Assembly (NCBI GenBank): GCA_963709665.1
Contig: CAVPWU010000007.1
Coordinates: 62,001 to 126,000, forward strand
Reading direction: 5' to 3'
Source: DASZIT01 sp963709665
GTDB lineage: Bacteria; Actinomycetota; Acidimicrobiia; Acidimicrobiales; RAAP-2
DNA length: 64,000 nucleotides
The notes under the pieces were generated by a model. It was not told where the DNA came from. It saw only the letters and a program-made list of their open reading frames with translations, and did no database searches. Positions 35,492 to 43,783 of this stretch are shown here, piece by piece (positions within the stretch are counted from its first letter, which is position 1; every line of letters begins with the position of its first letter). The translations under genes and the position numbers were made by a program.

Positions 35492-36781
35492 GTGAACGGA
35501 GAGAGCCCGGGCGACGACGAGCTCGGTCCCGAGGACCACGACCGCGCCGATGACGAGGGCGGCGGTCTGCGCGGCTGGATCCCCCCCGACGACCGCCTGT
35601 GGCGCCACCCGTCGGAGACCGGCCACCCGGCGGGGACCCGGCCGCCGAGCGGCCTCCCACCCGCCGACCGGTCACGGCGCCGCTCCGGTCGCTGGATGAT
35701 CGGCGGGGCGGCCGTCCTCACCGTAGGGGCGCTGGTCGTCGCCGGGCTGGCCATCGCCACCACCGGCGCCTCCCCGGGCGCCTCCGGTGGGTCGTCCCCC
35801 GCCACGACCGCCCGGCTGGCCACCCCCACCACCGAACCGCCGGCCGTCCACCTGGCCAGTGCCACCGTCATGGCCCGGGTGCTCGGCACGGTACGCCCGT
35901 CCCTGGTGGCGCTGGACGTGACCCGGTCGTCGGGCGTCGCCGAGGCCACCGGCATCTCCGCCGAGGCGGGGGGCATCATCGTGACCACCATGGCGGCGGT
36001 GGCCGGTGCCACCACCATCGACACCCAGGAGGCCGACGGCACCTGGGAGCCGGTGGAGATGGTCGGCCAGGACCGGACCTCGGGGATCGCCGTGCTGCGG
36101 GGGAGCGCTGACCTCCCGGTGGCCGGCTTCGACCTCCGGGACCCCGCCCCCGGCAGCACCGCCATGGCGGTGGCCGTGATCCCCGGCTCCTCCCGTGCCG
36201 CCGCCCCCGCCGCCGACGTCTACGCCGGCACCGTGTCGTCGTCCGGGTCGGCGGTGGGAGCCGACGCCGCCACCACCACCTTCGCCTCCACGGCGGTGGA
36301 GGCGCCCCTCGGACCTCAGGACCAGGGGTGCGCCCTGCTCGACGCCGACGGGGAGGTGACCGGCATCCTCGACACCACCCGCAGCGGGAGCTCCGGCGTC
36401 ACCGCCGTGTTCCTCCCGGCTGCCCTGGTCATGGGGGTCACCCACCAGCTGGTGGCCGACGGCACCATCGAGCGCGGCTGGCTGGGGATCGACGCCAGCG
36501 ACGCCACCTCGTCGGACGGAGGCGCCCCCTCGGGGGCGGTGCTCGACACCGTCGACCCGGGTGGTGCCGCCGCCCTCGCCGGCCTGCGGGTCGGGGACAC
36601 CATCGTGGCCCTGGGGGGCGACCCGGTGCACTCGGTGGCCGAGCTCCGCACCCGCCTCTACGCCGATCTCCCCGGGTCGACCCTCCAGGTGACCTACCTC
36701 CGCGACGGCGCCCAGGGCACCACCGACGCGGTCCTCAGCGCCACCGATGCCGCCGCATCGGGCGGTGGATCGCCGCCGTAG
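35492..36781 (+). CDS. HtrA-like membrane protein lacking the catalytic triad, with PDZ
   Basis: A 429-residue protein with an acidic cytoplasmic N-terminus, one helix at about 72-94 (GGAAVLTVGALVVAGLAIATT), a trypsin-like fold and a C-terminal PDZ domain (AALAGLRVGDTIVALGG). In place of His the TNNHVV region reads IIVTTMAAVAG; the Asp region reads TSGIAVLRG rather than NDLAVL; the GNSGGPL region reads PQDQGCALLDADGE. All three triad residues are therefore absent, so this should bind rather than cut peptides. It probably senses envelope state or regulates the intact HtrA encoded at 38417. GTG start. Confidence 0.8.
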   Translation: MNGESPGDDELGPEDHDRADDEGGGLRGWIPPDDRLWRHPSETGHPAGTRPPSGLPPADRSRRRSGRWMIGGAAVLTVGALVVAGLAIATTGASPGASGGSSPATTARLATPTTEPPAVHLASATVMARVLGTVRPSLVALDVTRSSGVAEATGISAEAGGIIVTTMAAVAGATTIDTQEADGTWEPVEMVGQDRTSGIAVLRGSADLPVAGFDLRDPAPGSTAMAVAVIPGSSRAAAPAADVYAGTVSSSGSAVGADAATTTFASTAVEAPLGPQDQGCALLDADGEVTGILDTTRSGSSGVTAVFLPAALVMGVTHQLVADGTIERGWLGIDASDATSSDGGAPSGAVLDTVDPGGAAALAGLRVGDTIVALGGDPVHSVAELRTRLYADLPGSTLQVTYLRDGAQGTTDAVLSATDAAASGGGSPP

Positions 36782-36791
36782 GCTGGAGCCC

Positions 36792-38033
36792 ATGCCCCCC
36801 GAACCCGGCACACCGGGCAACCCGTTCAACTTCCTGGGTGACCTGATGAACATGCTGGGCACCAACGCGCCCGACCAGTGGGAGATGACCCGGTCCTTCG
36901 GGCTGAACGTGGCCAACAGCGGCACCGCCGAGCCCAACGTCGAGCCGGTGGACCGGATCCGTCTCGAGGAGCTGTCCCGGGTGGCGGAGCTGCACGTGGT
37001 GGAGGCCACCGGCCTGCCCAGCGCCCCCGACGGGCGCCGGCTGACCTGCGTGGCCGTGGGTCGGGGCGACTGGACCCTCCGGGCGCTCGACGCCTGGCGC
37101 CCGGTGCTGTCGGCCCTGGCCCCCTCGCCGGTCGCCCCTCCGGAGCCCGATCCCGCCGACACCACCGACCTGTCGTCGGAGCTCGACCCCACCGGCGGCC
37201 TGGGGGAGATGCTGGGCAAGTTCGCGGTGACCCTCGGACCCATGTTCTTCGGTCTGCAGATCGGATCGGTGGTCGGCCACCTGTCCCACCGGGCCCTCGG
37301 CCAGTACGTGCTGGCCCTCCCCTGGTCGACCAGCGACGAGCTGCTCATCGTGACCGCCAACGTCAACGCCTTCGCCGAGGACTGGTCCATCCCCCCCGAG
37401 GAGGCCCTGCTGTGGGTGTGCGCCCGGGAGCTGGCCTCCCACGCCGTCCTCTCCCGCCCCGGGGTGCGGGGCCGGCTCGAGGAGTTGCTCGCCGACCTGG
37501 CCTCCTCGGCGGCCGCCACCCAGCAGGGGCTGGCCGAGCGGTTGGGGGGCCTCGGCGATCCGTCGGGCGCCGCCGGCATGGACCTCGAGTCGCTGCAGGG
37601 GATGTTCAGCGATCCCGAGGCGCTCCTCGGCGACCTGCTGAGCCCCGAGTCCCGACGCTCGTCGGACCAGCTGACCTCCCTGGCGGTGGTGATCGACGCC
37701 TACGCCGACCACATCGCCGACCGGGTGGGCCGGAAGCTGGTGGGCTCGCACGTCCTGCTGGCCGAGGCATGGCACCGCCGCCGCCTCGAACGGGGCAAGG
37801 GCGAGGAGGCCGCCGGGGCGCTCTTCGGGCTCGACCTCGAGCCCGAGCAGGTGGACCGGGGACGGTCGTTCGTGGCCGGGGTGGTCGAGCGGGCCGGCGA
37901 GGAGGGCCTCGAGCGGCTGTGGGGGTCGGCCCGGAACCTGCCCACCCCGTCGGAGGTCGACGCGCCCGGGCTGTGGCTCGAGCGGATCAGCCTGCCCGAG
38001 CTCGACGACCCGGGCACGCCGTCGGGCGCCTAG
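36792..38033 (+). CDS. DUF2342 zinc-dependent metalloprotease-like protein
   Basis: A 413-residue member of DUF2342 (often annotated putative hydrolase or zinc-dependent metalloprotease of actinobacteria). Typical N-terminus NPFNFLGDLMNMLG and a C-terminal helical bundle. Where homologues carry an HEXXH-like motif this protein reads CARELASHAVLSR: the Glu and second His are retained while the first His is Arg, so metal binding is uncertain. ATG 36792 follows the pseudo-HtrA stop by 10 bp, so both are likely cotranscribed. In mycobacteria DUF2342 also lies next to the UPF0182/PDZ-Lon pair. Confidence 0.8.
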   Translation: MPPEPGTPGNPFNFLGDLMNMLGTNAPDQWEMTRSFGLNVANSGTAEPNVEPVDRIRLEELSRVAELHVVEATGLPSAPDGRRLTCVAVGRGDWTLRALDAWRPVLSALAPSPVAPPEPDPADTTDLSSELDPTGGLGEMLGKFAVTLGPMFFGLQIGSVVGHLSHRALGQYVLALPWSTSDELLIVTANVNAFAEDWSIPPEEALLWVCARELASHAVLSRPGVRGRLEELLADLASSAAATQQGLAERLGGLGDPSGAAGMDLESLQGMFSDPEALLGDLLSPESRRSSDQLTSLAVVIDAYADHIADRVGRKLVGSHVLLAEAWHRRRLERGKGEEAAGALFGLDLEPEQVDRGRSFVAGVVERAGEEGLERLWGSARNLPTPSEVDAPGLWLERISLPELDDPGTPSGA

Positions 38034-38042
38034 CCCGGGGGC

Positions 38043-38380
38043 TCAGCCGGCGGCGGGTGCCGCCGGCACGGCGGGCACCGCCGGCGTGGTCTCCTCCTCG
38101 GGCACACCGAGGTCCCACTCCAGCGTGATGTTCTCGCGCTCGGCGTCGCGGACCACCCGCTCCCGGTTCCTCCGGTACTGCGGGTCGTGGGGGGGAGCAG
38201 CACCAGTCGGGCCAGGGTGCGCTGGCGGAACTCCTCGATGAAGGTCGGGTCACCGAAGTCGGACTGGACCTCCCAGTGGGGGGCCACCGGTCCGAGGTAG
38301 ACCACGCGGACGTGACCGACCGGCGGCGGTGGCTCTTCGCCCTCTTCCGGGACGGTGGGTTCGTCGATGGGCGGGGTCAT
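38043..38380 (-). pseudogene. Small acidic conserved protein, one homopolymer frameshift
   Basis: Opens MTPPIDEPTVPEEGEE, then the conserved-looking core GHVRVVYLGPVAPHWEVQ and FIEEFRQRTLARLVLLPP. A seven-G run at 38190 shifts the frame; eight G would restore HDPQYRRNRERVVRDAERE and a C-terminus ending at 38043, about 112 residues in total. The frame before the run and the one after it each read naturally, so a one-base loss is much more likely than two genes. Function unknown. It lies between DUF2342 and HtrA, reading with HtrA. Confidence 0.55.
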
Positions 38381-38416
38381 GGATACAGCTCCTCCTGGGA
38401 TGACGGCCGGACCAGC

Positions 38417-39940
38417 CTACCCGCCGCTCGGGCGGGCCTCGAGCGTGACGTCGATGGTCTTCGGGGTGCTGCCACGGTAGATCCCCACCGAGACGTGGTC
38501 CCCGGGGGCCAGCGGGTGGAGGGCGGCGGTCAGGTCCTCGGCCGTCTCGATGGTGGCGCCGTTCAGGGAGACGATCACGTCGTTGGTCTGCATGCCGGCC
38601 TTGGCGGCCGGGCTGCCGGCCTGCACCGACAGCACCAGGGCCCCGGCGGCGGGGGTGAGCGAGTCCTGCTGTTGCACCGCCGGGGTGACCGTCTCCACCG
38701 TGACCCCCATATAGGCGGTGTTGGCCACCGGCGCCGGCTGGGGGCTGGCGTTGCCCGCTCCCCCCGGGCCGCCCTGGCGGAGCTCGGCCAGGCGGGGCTT
38801 CACCGAGTCGATGGCGATGGCGAACCCGATGTTCTGGGCCGGGGCGTTGCCCGAGCTGCTCGAGGCCACCGCGGTGTTCATGCCGATGACCTGGCCCTGG
38901 GCGTCGACCAGGGGGCCGCCCGAGTTGCCGGGGTTGATGGCGGCGTCGGTCTGGATGAGCCCCACCAGGTTCTCCGTCTGGCCGCTGTCGTTCTGGGCGG
39001 TCAGCGACCGGTTCTTGGCCGAGACGATCCCCTGGGTCACCGACGGGCCGCCGGCCAGGGCCAGGGCGTTGCCGATGGCCAGCACCTCATCGCCCACCTG
39101 GCTGGCGTTGGAGTCCCCCAGCGAGACGGTCGGCAGGCCGCTGGCGTCGTCGATCTGCACCAGGGCCAGGTCGTTGGCCGGGTCGGTGCCGATCACGTGG
39201 GCCTTGCGCTGGTCGGTCTGCCCGAAGAGCGTCACCGTGACGGTGGTGGCCCCGGTGACCACGTGGTTGTTGGTGAGGACCTCACCCTGCGGGGTGAGGA
39301 TCATGCCGGTCCCCGCCGCCTCCACGAAGTCGCCGCTGGAGCTCCCCTTGGTCTCCACCGACTCGCTGTCGATGGAGACCACCGCCGGCTCCACCTTGGC
39401 CAGCACCGCCTGGATGTCCATCTGGGTGCCGGCCACGCTCTGGTTGGGGAGGAACCGCTCCACGATGGTCTGCTGGGTCCCCACCCCCACCAGCGCCCCC
39501 ACCAGGGCGCCGAGCACGGCGGCCACCGCCGCCGAGACGACGACCACCCAGAGCCAGTTCCGCCGGGTCAGGGTGTGGCGGACCACCGGGCGGGCCGGGG
39601 GCGGCGCCAGGTAGATGCCGGCGGGCGGGGGGCCGTAGCCGCCGTACCCGCCGTAGCCGTAGCCGCCGTACGGCGGGTACGGGGCGTACGACGGAGGGCC
39701 GTTGTAGGGGGGGGCCGCCGCCGGGTAGCTCGCCGGGTAGGCGGGGGGTGCGACAGGCGCCGACGGGCCGCTGCCGTACCCCGGGGGAGCGTGGATCACC
39801 GGGGTGTGGCCGGGGTCCACCGGCGGAGCGTCGGACGCCTCCGGCGGCGGCGCCGAGGGTGGTTCCACCGCCGGAACCGGAACGGACGGGACCGCCCGGG
39901 GACCCGTCGAGGGGTCGCTCACCGCCCCGGATTCCGACAC
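38417..39940 (-). CDS. htrA: HtrA/DegP-type serine protease with PDZ domain
   Basis: A 507-residue envelope protease. Residues 1-125 are cytoplasmic and Pro/Gly/Tyr-rich (APYPPYGGYGYGGYGG). One helix follows near 140 (VVVVSAAVAAVLGALVGAL). The protease domain has an intact triad: His in LTNNHVVTGA, Asp in PANDLALVQ, Ser in INPGNSGGPLVD. A single PDZ domain ends the protein (KAGMQTNDVIVSLNG). It degrades or refolds misfolded envelope proteins. A duplicated CATAAGAA element lies just upstream of its start. Confidence 0.92.
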   Translation of the reverse strand: MSESGAVSDPSTGPRAVPSVPVPAVEPPSAPPPEASDAPPVDPGHTPVIHAPPGYGSGPSAPVAPPAYPASYPAAAPPYNGPPSYAPYPPYGGYGYGGYGGYGPPPAGIYLAPPPARPVVRHTLTRRNWLWVVVVSAAVAAVLGALVGALVGVGTQQTIVERFLPNQSVAGTQMDIQAVLAKVEPAVVSIDSESVETKGSSSGDFVEAAGTGMILTPQGEVLTNNHVVTGATTVTVTLFGQTDQRKAHVIGTDPANDLALVQIDDASGLPTVSLGDSNASQVGDEVLAIGNALALAGGPSVTQGIVSAKNRSLTAQNDSGQTENLVGLIQTDAAINPGNSGGPLVDAQGQVIGMNTAVASSSSGNAPAQNIGFAIAIDSVKPRLAELRQGGPGGAGNASPQPAPVANTAYMGVTVETVTPAVQQQDSLTPAAGALVLSVQAGSPAAKAGMQTNDVIVSLNGATIETAEDLTAALHPLAPGDHVSVGIYRGSTPKTIDVTLEARPSGG

Positions 39941-39965
39941 TTCATCCGCCCACTCCCCGACGCTT

Positions 39966-39994
39966 CATAAGAACGCCCTGGTCCCCCATAAGAA
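39966..39994. promoter_or_regulatory. Direct repeat CATAAGAA upstream of htrA and whiB
   Basis: CATAAGAA occurs at 39966 and 39987, 21 bp (two helical turns) apart, in the 200-bp AT-richer gap between the divergent htrA and whiB genes. No clear -35/-10 pair could be fixed for either gene. It may bind a regulator; evidence is only the repeat and its position. Confidence 0.4.
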
Positions 39995-40140
39995 AATTGT
40001 GAGGATTCCATCAACACTGGCTCGTTTCGCGCCGTATGAAAGGTTGGGATGCGACACTAGCTGTGGAACGGATGACGACGACGGCGGGCCCGCAATCGGG
40101 TTCACATCCCTGTCGCCACCTTGGAGCTTAGGGAGCAACC

Positions 40141-40386
40141 ATGGGAACGGACTGGATGAGCGAAGGCAAGTGCCGGGAGCTCACACCCACCATCTTCTTT
40201 CCGAGTGACGGTATCGGCGTCCAGGCCGCTCAGCGCATCTGCGCCGAGTGCCCGGTGGCGGACGCCTGCCTGCAGTACGCGCTCGACGAGCGGGTCGACC
40301 ACGGGGTGTGGGGCGGCAAGTCGGAACGCGAGCGCCGTCGGATCCTCCGCCGTCGCCGGCTGTCGCACACCGCCGTCCGGGTCTGA
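40141..40386 (+). CDS. WhiB-family transcriptional regulator
   Basis: An 81-residue iron-sulfur regulator. The four cluster cysteines are in SEGKC, RICAECPVADAC; the WhiB turn GVWGG and a basic C-terminal tail (SERERRRILRRRRL) that contacts DNA follow. AGGGAG 6 bp before the ATG is a ribosome-binding site. WhiB proteins control division, redox response or secondary metabolism with sigma factor partners. The formiminotransferase gene starts 22 bp downstream, perhaps by read-through. Confidence 0.93.
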   Translation: MGTDWMSEGKCRELTPTIFFPSDGIGVQAAQRICAECPVADACLQYALDERVDHGVWGGKSERERRRILRRRRLSHTAVRV

Positions 40387-40407
40387 CCCACCCGCCCCCG
40401 GCCAGTC

Positions 40408-41271
40408 GTGCTCCTCGAGTGCGTCATCAATCTCAGCGAGGGACGCGACCTCGCCCTGGTGCAGAGCATCGCCGCCCCGGCGGGCGGCACCCTGCTCGAC
40501 ACCCACAGCGACCCTGACCACCACCGGACGGTCCTCACCCTCGGCGGCGATGCCGAGGCGGTCGAGGCGGCCGCCCGCTCGGTGATCGCCCTGGCTGTCG
40601 AGCGGTTGGACCTCGGCGGCCACTCGGGGGTGCACCCCCGCTTCGGCGTGGTCGACGTCGTCCCCTTCGTGGCGCTGGGCACCACCGACCCGGCCGTCGC
40701 CCGGGCGGCCCGGGACCGGACGGCCGCCTGGATGGGCGACCACCTCGGGGTGCCGAGCTTCCACTACGGGCCCGAGCGATCGCTGCCCGAAGTGCGCCGC
40801 GAGGCCTTCCTCACCCTCGAGCCCGACGCCGGACCGTCCACCCCCCACCCGACCGCCGGGGCCTCGGCGGTCGGCTCCCGACCCCTGCTGGTGGCCTACA
40901 ACGTGTGGATCTCGGTGGACGAGGGCGGTACCGCCGATGCCGAGGGGGCTCTGGCCATGGCCCGGGAGATCGCCTCCACCGTCCGGACCCCGGCGGTGCG
41001 GAGCCTCGGCCTGGCCGTCGGGTCGGGAGCCCAGGTGAGTTGCAACCTGGTGGACCCGCTGACCGTGTCGGTGACCGGCCTGGTGGACGCCATTGCCCAC
41101 CTGGTGTCGGTGGCCGGTGGCTCCGTCGACCGGACCGAGCTGGTGGGGCTGGTGCCGGCCGAGCTGCTCCAGCAGGTGCCGCGGGAACGCTGGGCCGAAC
41201 TCGACCTCAGCGAGGACCGGACGATCGAGGCCCGGATGGCGGGCCGGGGGACACCGGTGGGGCGTCCCTGA
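40408..41271 (+). CDS. ftcD: Glutamate formimidoyltransferase (N-terminal type domain)
   Basis: A 287-residue protein matching the formiminotransferase domain: VINLSEGRDLALVQSIA, THSDPDHHRTVLTLGG, GGHSGVHPRFGVVDVVPF and AYNVWISVD. It transfers the formimino group of formiminoglutamate to tetrahydrofolate in histidine breakdown. The C-terminal cyclodeaminase domain of the fused form is absent, and no hut genes are visible nearby, so it may act in folate metabolism more broadly. GTG start. Convergent with a second whiB gene. Confidence 0.88.
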   Translation: MLLECVINLSEGRDLALVQSIAAPAGGTLLDTHSDPDHHRTVLTLGGDAEAVEAAARSVIALAVERLDLGGHSGVHPRFGVVDVVPFVALGTTDPAVARAARDRTAAWMGDHLGVPSFHYGPERSLPEVRREAFLTLEPDAGPSTPHPTAGASAVGSRPLLVAYNVWISVDEGGTADAEGALAMAREIASTVRTPAVRSLGLAVGSGAQVSCNLVDPLTVSVTGLVDAIAHLVSVAGGSVDRTELVGLVPAELLQQVPRERWAELDLSEDRTIEARMAGRGTPVGRP

Positions 41272-41280
41272 ACCGCCTGC

Positions 41281-41562
41281 TCAGGAGGCGCTGACCACGG
41301 CCCGGCGCTGCATGGCCCGCTGGCGGCGCAGACGACGGCGCTCCCGCTCGGACAGACCACCCCAGATCCCGAACTTCTCGCCGTTGGCCAGGGCGTACTC
41401 GAGGCAGTCGTCCCGGACCACACACCCCTTGCAGACCTCCTTGGCCTCGCGGGTGGACGCCCCCCGCTCCGGGAAGAAGAGGTCGGGATCGACCCCCATG
41501 CAGTTCGCTTTGGTCTGCCAGCTGCGTTCTTGGCGACCGTACATCATCGACACGATGTCCAC
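41281..41562 (-). CDS. WhiB-family transcriptional regulator
   Basis: A 93-residue WhiB. Cysteines in KANCMGVDPDLFFPE, KEVCKGCVVRDDC, the turn FGIWGGLSERERRRLRRQR. The start is taken as GTG 41562 because GGGGAGG (41570-41576) lies 7 bp before it; a longer start at 41583 lacks that spacing. An AT-rich region (41584-41660) upstream carries its promoter. The 166-bp gap to the VWA gene has no other feature. Confidence 0.92.
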   Translation of the reverse strand: MDIVSMMYGRQERSWQTKANCMGVDPDLFFPERGASTREAKEVCKGCVVRDDCLEYALANGEKFGIWGGLSERERRRLRRQRAMQRRAVVSAS

Positions 41563-41749
41563 GGGTTCGCCTCCCCTCACCACTCAGCCAGCGCTCCGAA
41601 CCACGGATCGCATAGCACGGTTGTAACTACAGTGGTGTTATCTTCCACCATCCACCCGGTAAACGCAAGGTGGAATGTGCGCCATCACTGGGGAAACGGG
41701 CGGCGCGCGCCCGGCGGGGTCCGGTGCGGGAGGCTCCCGACGGGGTGGG

Positions 41750-43783
41750 TCAGCCGGCGCGACGGCCGCGGGAGCGCACCGTCGTCTTGTGCCGGAGGAA
41801 GTCGACCAACACGTAGTCGCCCAGCTCGTCGGGCGAGGTGGAGAAGGTCCTCCCCCGGTTGATCCGGCTCAGCTGGTCGACGAACCCCCACAGCGCCCGG
41901 TCCGGGTCGAGGAGGAAGGTGTTGATGGTGATGTTGGAGCGCGTGCACCGCATCACCTCCGCCAGGGTCACCTCGAGCGTCTCGGGGATGGGCGGGTAGT
42001 TGAAGAAGACGTCGTAGCCCACCCCGGTGTGGTCGGGGATGATGTGGGCGGTGGGCTCCCCGTCGGTGACCAGCACGATCTGCTTGGTGCCGGGCTGGTG
42101 GGCCAGCATCTTCCGGGCCAGGATCAGGCCGTGCTGGAGGTTGGTGCCGTAGACGTAGTCCCAGCTGACGGTGGGCAGGTCCTCGGGCTCGATGACCCGG
42201 GCCACCTCCGAGAAGCCCACCAGCCCCAGGTAGTCCCGGGGGAAGCGGGTGGTGATCAGCGAGTGGAGGGCCATGGCCATCTTTTTGGCCGGCACGAAGT
42301 TGTCCCGCATGGGCATGGACAGGGACAGGTCGAGCAGCAGCACGGTGGCCGTCCGGGTGAGCGCCTCGGTCTCGATGACCTCGAAGTCGTCGGGGGTGAG
42401 TCGGACCGGCACCCCGCTCCCCGACCGTCGCACCGCGTTGTGCACGGTGCGGGAGAGGTCGAGGTTGAACGGGTCCCCGAACTCGTAGGGCTTGGTGGTC
42501 TCCTCCCGGTCGTGGCCGGTGCCGCTCCAGGTGGTCCGGTGGTTGCCCACCCGGTCCTTGGTCAGCTGCCCGAAGAGGTCGGAGAGGGCCTGCTGGCCGA
42601 TCCGGCGGGTGCCGGCCGGGGTCAGCTCGTACCGGCCCTCGCGCTGGTCGATGAGGCCGGCGTCGGTGAGCTGCTTGGCCAGCTTGGCCAGCCGGTCCAT
42701 GGAGCGGGCGGCGTCCTCGCCCAGGTGCTTGGCCACCTTGTCGAGGTCCACCTCGGAGAGGGCCGCCGGGGAGTTCGCCGACCGGAGGAACGCCTCGAGC
42801 TCGTCGAGGTCCCGGAGGTTGGCGGCGGCATCGGTGGCGTCACCCAGGCCCATCGGCTGGTCGCCGCTGAACCGGTATCGCTGCTGCCATCCGGCGTCGG
42901 GGAAGGCCTGCTGGAGGTTGCCGGCCAGCCGGTCGACCTGCCACCGGAGGTCCATGTCCTCGAGGAGGGACTCGGCCAGCCCCTGCAGCTGGGCGCGCTG
43001 CTCGGGCGACATCGAGTTCCACATGGCCTGGGCGGCGGCCATCCGGGCGGCCAGCTGCTCGAGCAGCTCGTCGAGGTCGGCCGGGTCGCCGGGGAACAGG
43101 TCGCCGTACTGCTCCATGAACGACTCGAAGGACGGGTCGATGGGCTCCCCGGCCTGGCGCTGCTCGATCATCCTGTTGAGGGCGTCGAAGCCGTCGCGCA
43201 TGTGGGCCAGCTGCTCGGGGTCGGGGTTGGCCAGCGCCTCCGACATCTGTTCGAAGTAGGTCCGGGCCACCTCCTCGCGGAGCTTCTCCATCAGCTCCTC
43301 GAAGTGCTGGCGGGCCTCGGAGGAGACGAACTCGTACTGCTGGAGCTCGCGGACGGTGCCGGCCAGGTCGGGCGGCATCAGGTCGAGCTGCATCCGCCGC
43401 TCGGTGGCCACCTCGTCGGTGACCTCCTGCCGGCGCTGGTCACCCGACCGGCGGGCGTCGTCCTGGAGCTGGTCGATACCGGCGCGCTCCTCGGCCAACA
43501 CGTCCTGGAGCTCCGCCGCCACCTCGGAGTAGGCGCCGCCCAGGTCCCCCCGGTCGAGCTGCTCCTCCCGCTCGAGCCGGAGGCGGTCGAGCAGGTCCCG
43601 CAGCCCCTCCACCTGCTGGCCGTCAGGGGTCTGCCACCCGCGGTTCAGCATCCGCTGGATGGCCTCCTGCAGGTCGCCGTTGGCCAGGAGGTCGTCGGTC
43701 AGCTCGGCCAGGATGGCGTCGGCGTCGTCGGCCTGCCACTCCTGCGAGCCGTCCCACTTCCGGTAGTCGAAGCGCCAGGTCAC
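41750..43783 (-). CDS. VWA-domain (CoxE-like) protein
   Basis: A 677-residue protein. Residues 1-440 are mostly helical with charged coiled-coil regions; the C-terminal 220 residues form a von Willebrand A domain with an intact MIDAS (LLLDLSLSM, Thr in TNLQHG, Asp in VTDGEPTAH). It starts with GTG overlapping the stop of the upstream AAA+ gene (GTGA). MoxR-type AAA+ plus VWA pairs act as chaperone-like machines that insert metals or remodel protein complexes. No client gene is adjacent, so the target is unknown. Confidence 0.88.
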   Translation of the reverse strand: MTWRFDYRKWDGSQEWQADDADAILAELTDDLLANGDLQEAIQRMLNRGWQTPDGQQVEGLRDLLDRLRLEREEQLDRGDLGGAYSEVAAELQDVLAEERAGIDQLQDDARRSGDQRRQEVTDEVATERRMQLDLMPPDLAGTVRELQQYEFVSSEARQHFEELMEKLREEVARTYFEQMSEALANPDPEQLAHMRDGFDALNRMIEQRQAGEPIDPSFESFMEQYGDLFPGDPADLDELLEQLAARMAAAQAMWNSMSPEQRAQLQGLAESLLEDMDLRWQVDRLAGNLQQAFPDAGWQQRYRFSGDQPMGLGDATDAAANLRDLDELEAFLRSANSPAALSEVDLDKVAKHLGEDAARSMDRLAKLAKQLTDAGLIDQREGRYELTPAGTRRIGQQALSDLFGQLTKDRVGNHRTTWSGTGHDREETTKPYEFGDPFNLDLSRTVHNAVRRSGSGVPVRLTPDDFEVIETEALTRTATVLLLDLSLSMPMRDNFVPAKKMAMALHSLITTRFPRDYLGLVGFSEVARVIEPEDLPTVSWDYVYGTNLQHGLILARKMLAHQPGTKQIVLVTDGEPTAHIIPDHTGVGYDVFFNYPPIPETLEVTLAEVMRCTRSNITINTFLLDPDRALWGFVDQLSRINRGRTFSTSPDELGDYVLVDFLRHKTTVRSRGRRAG

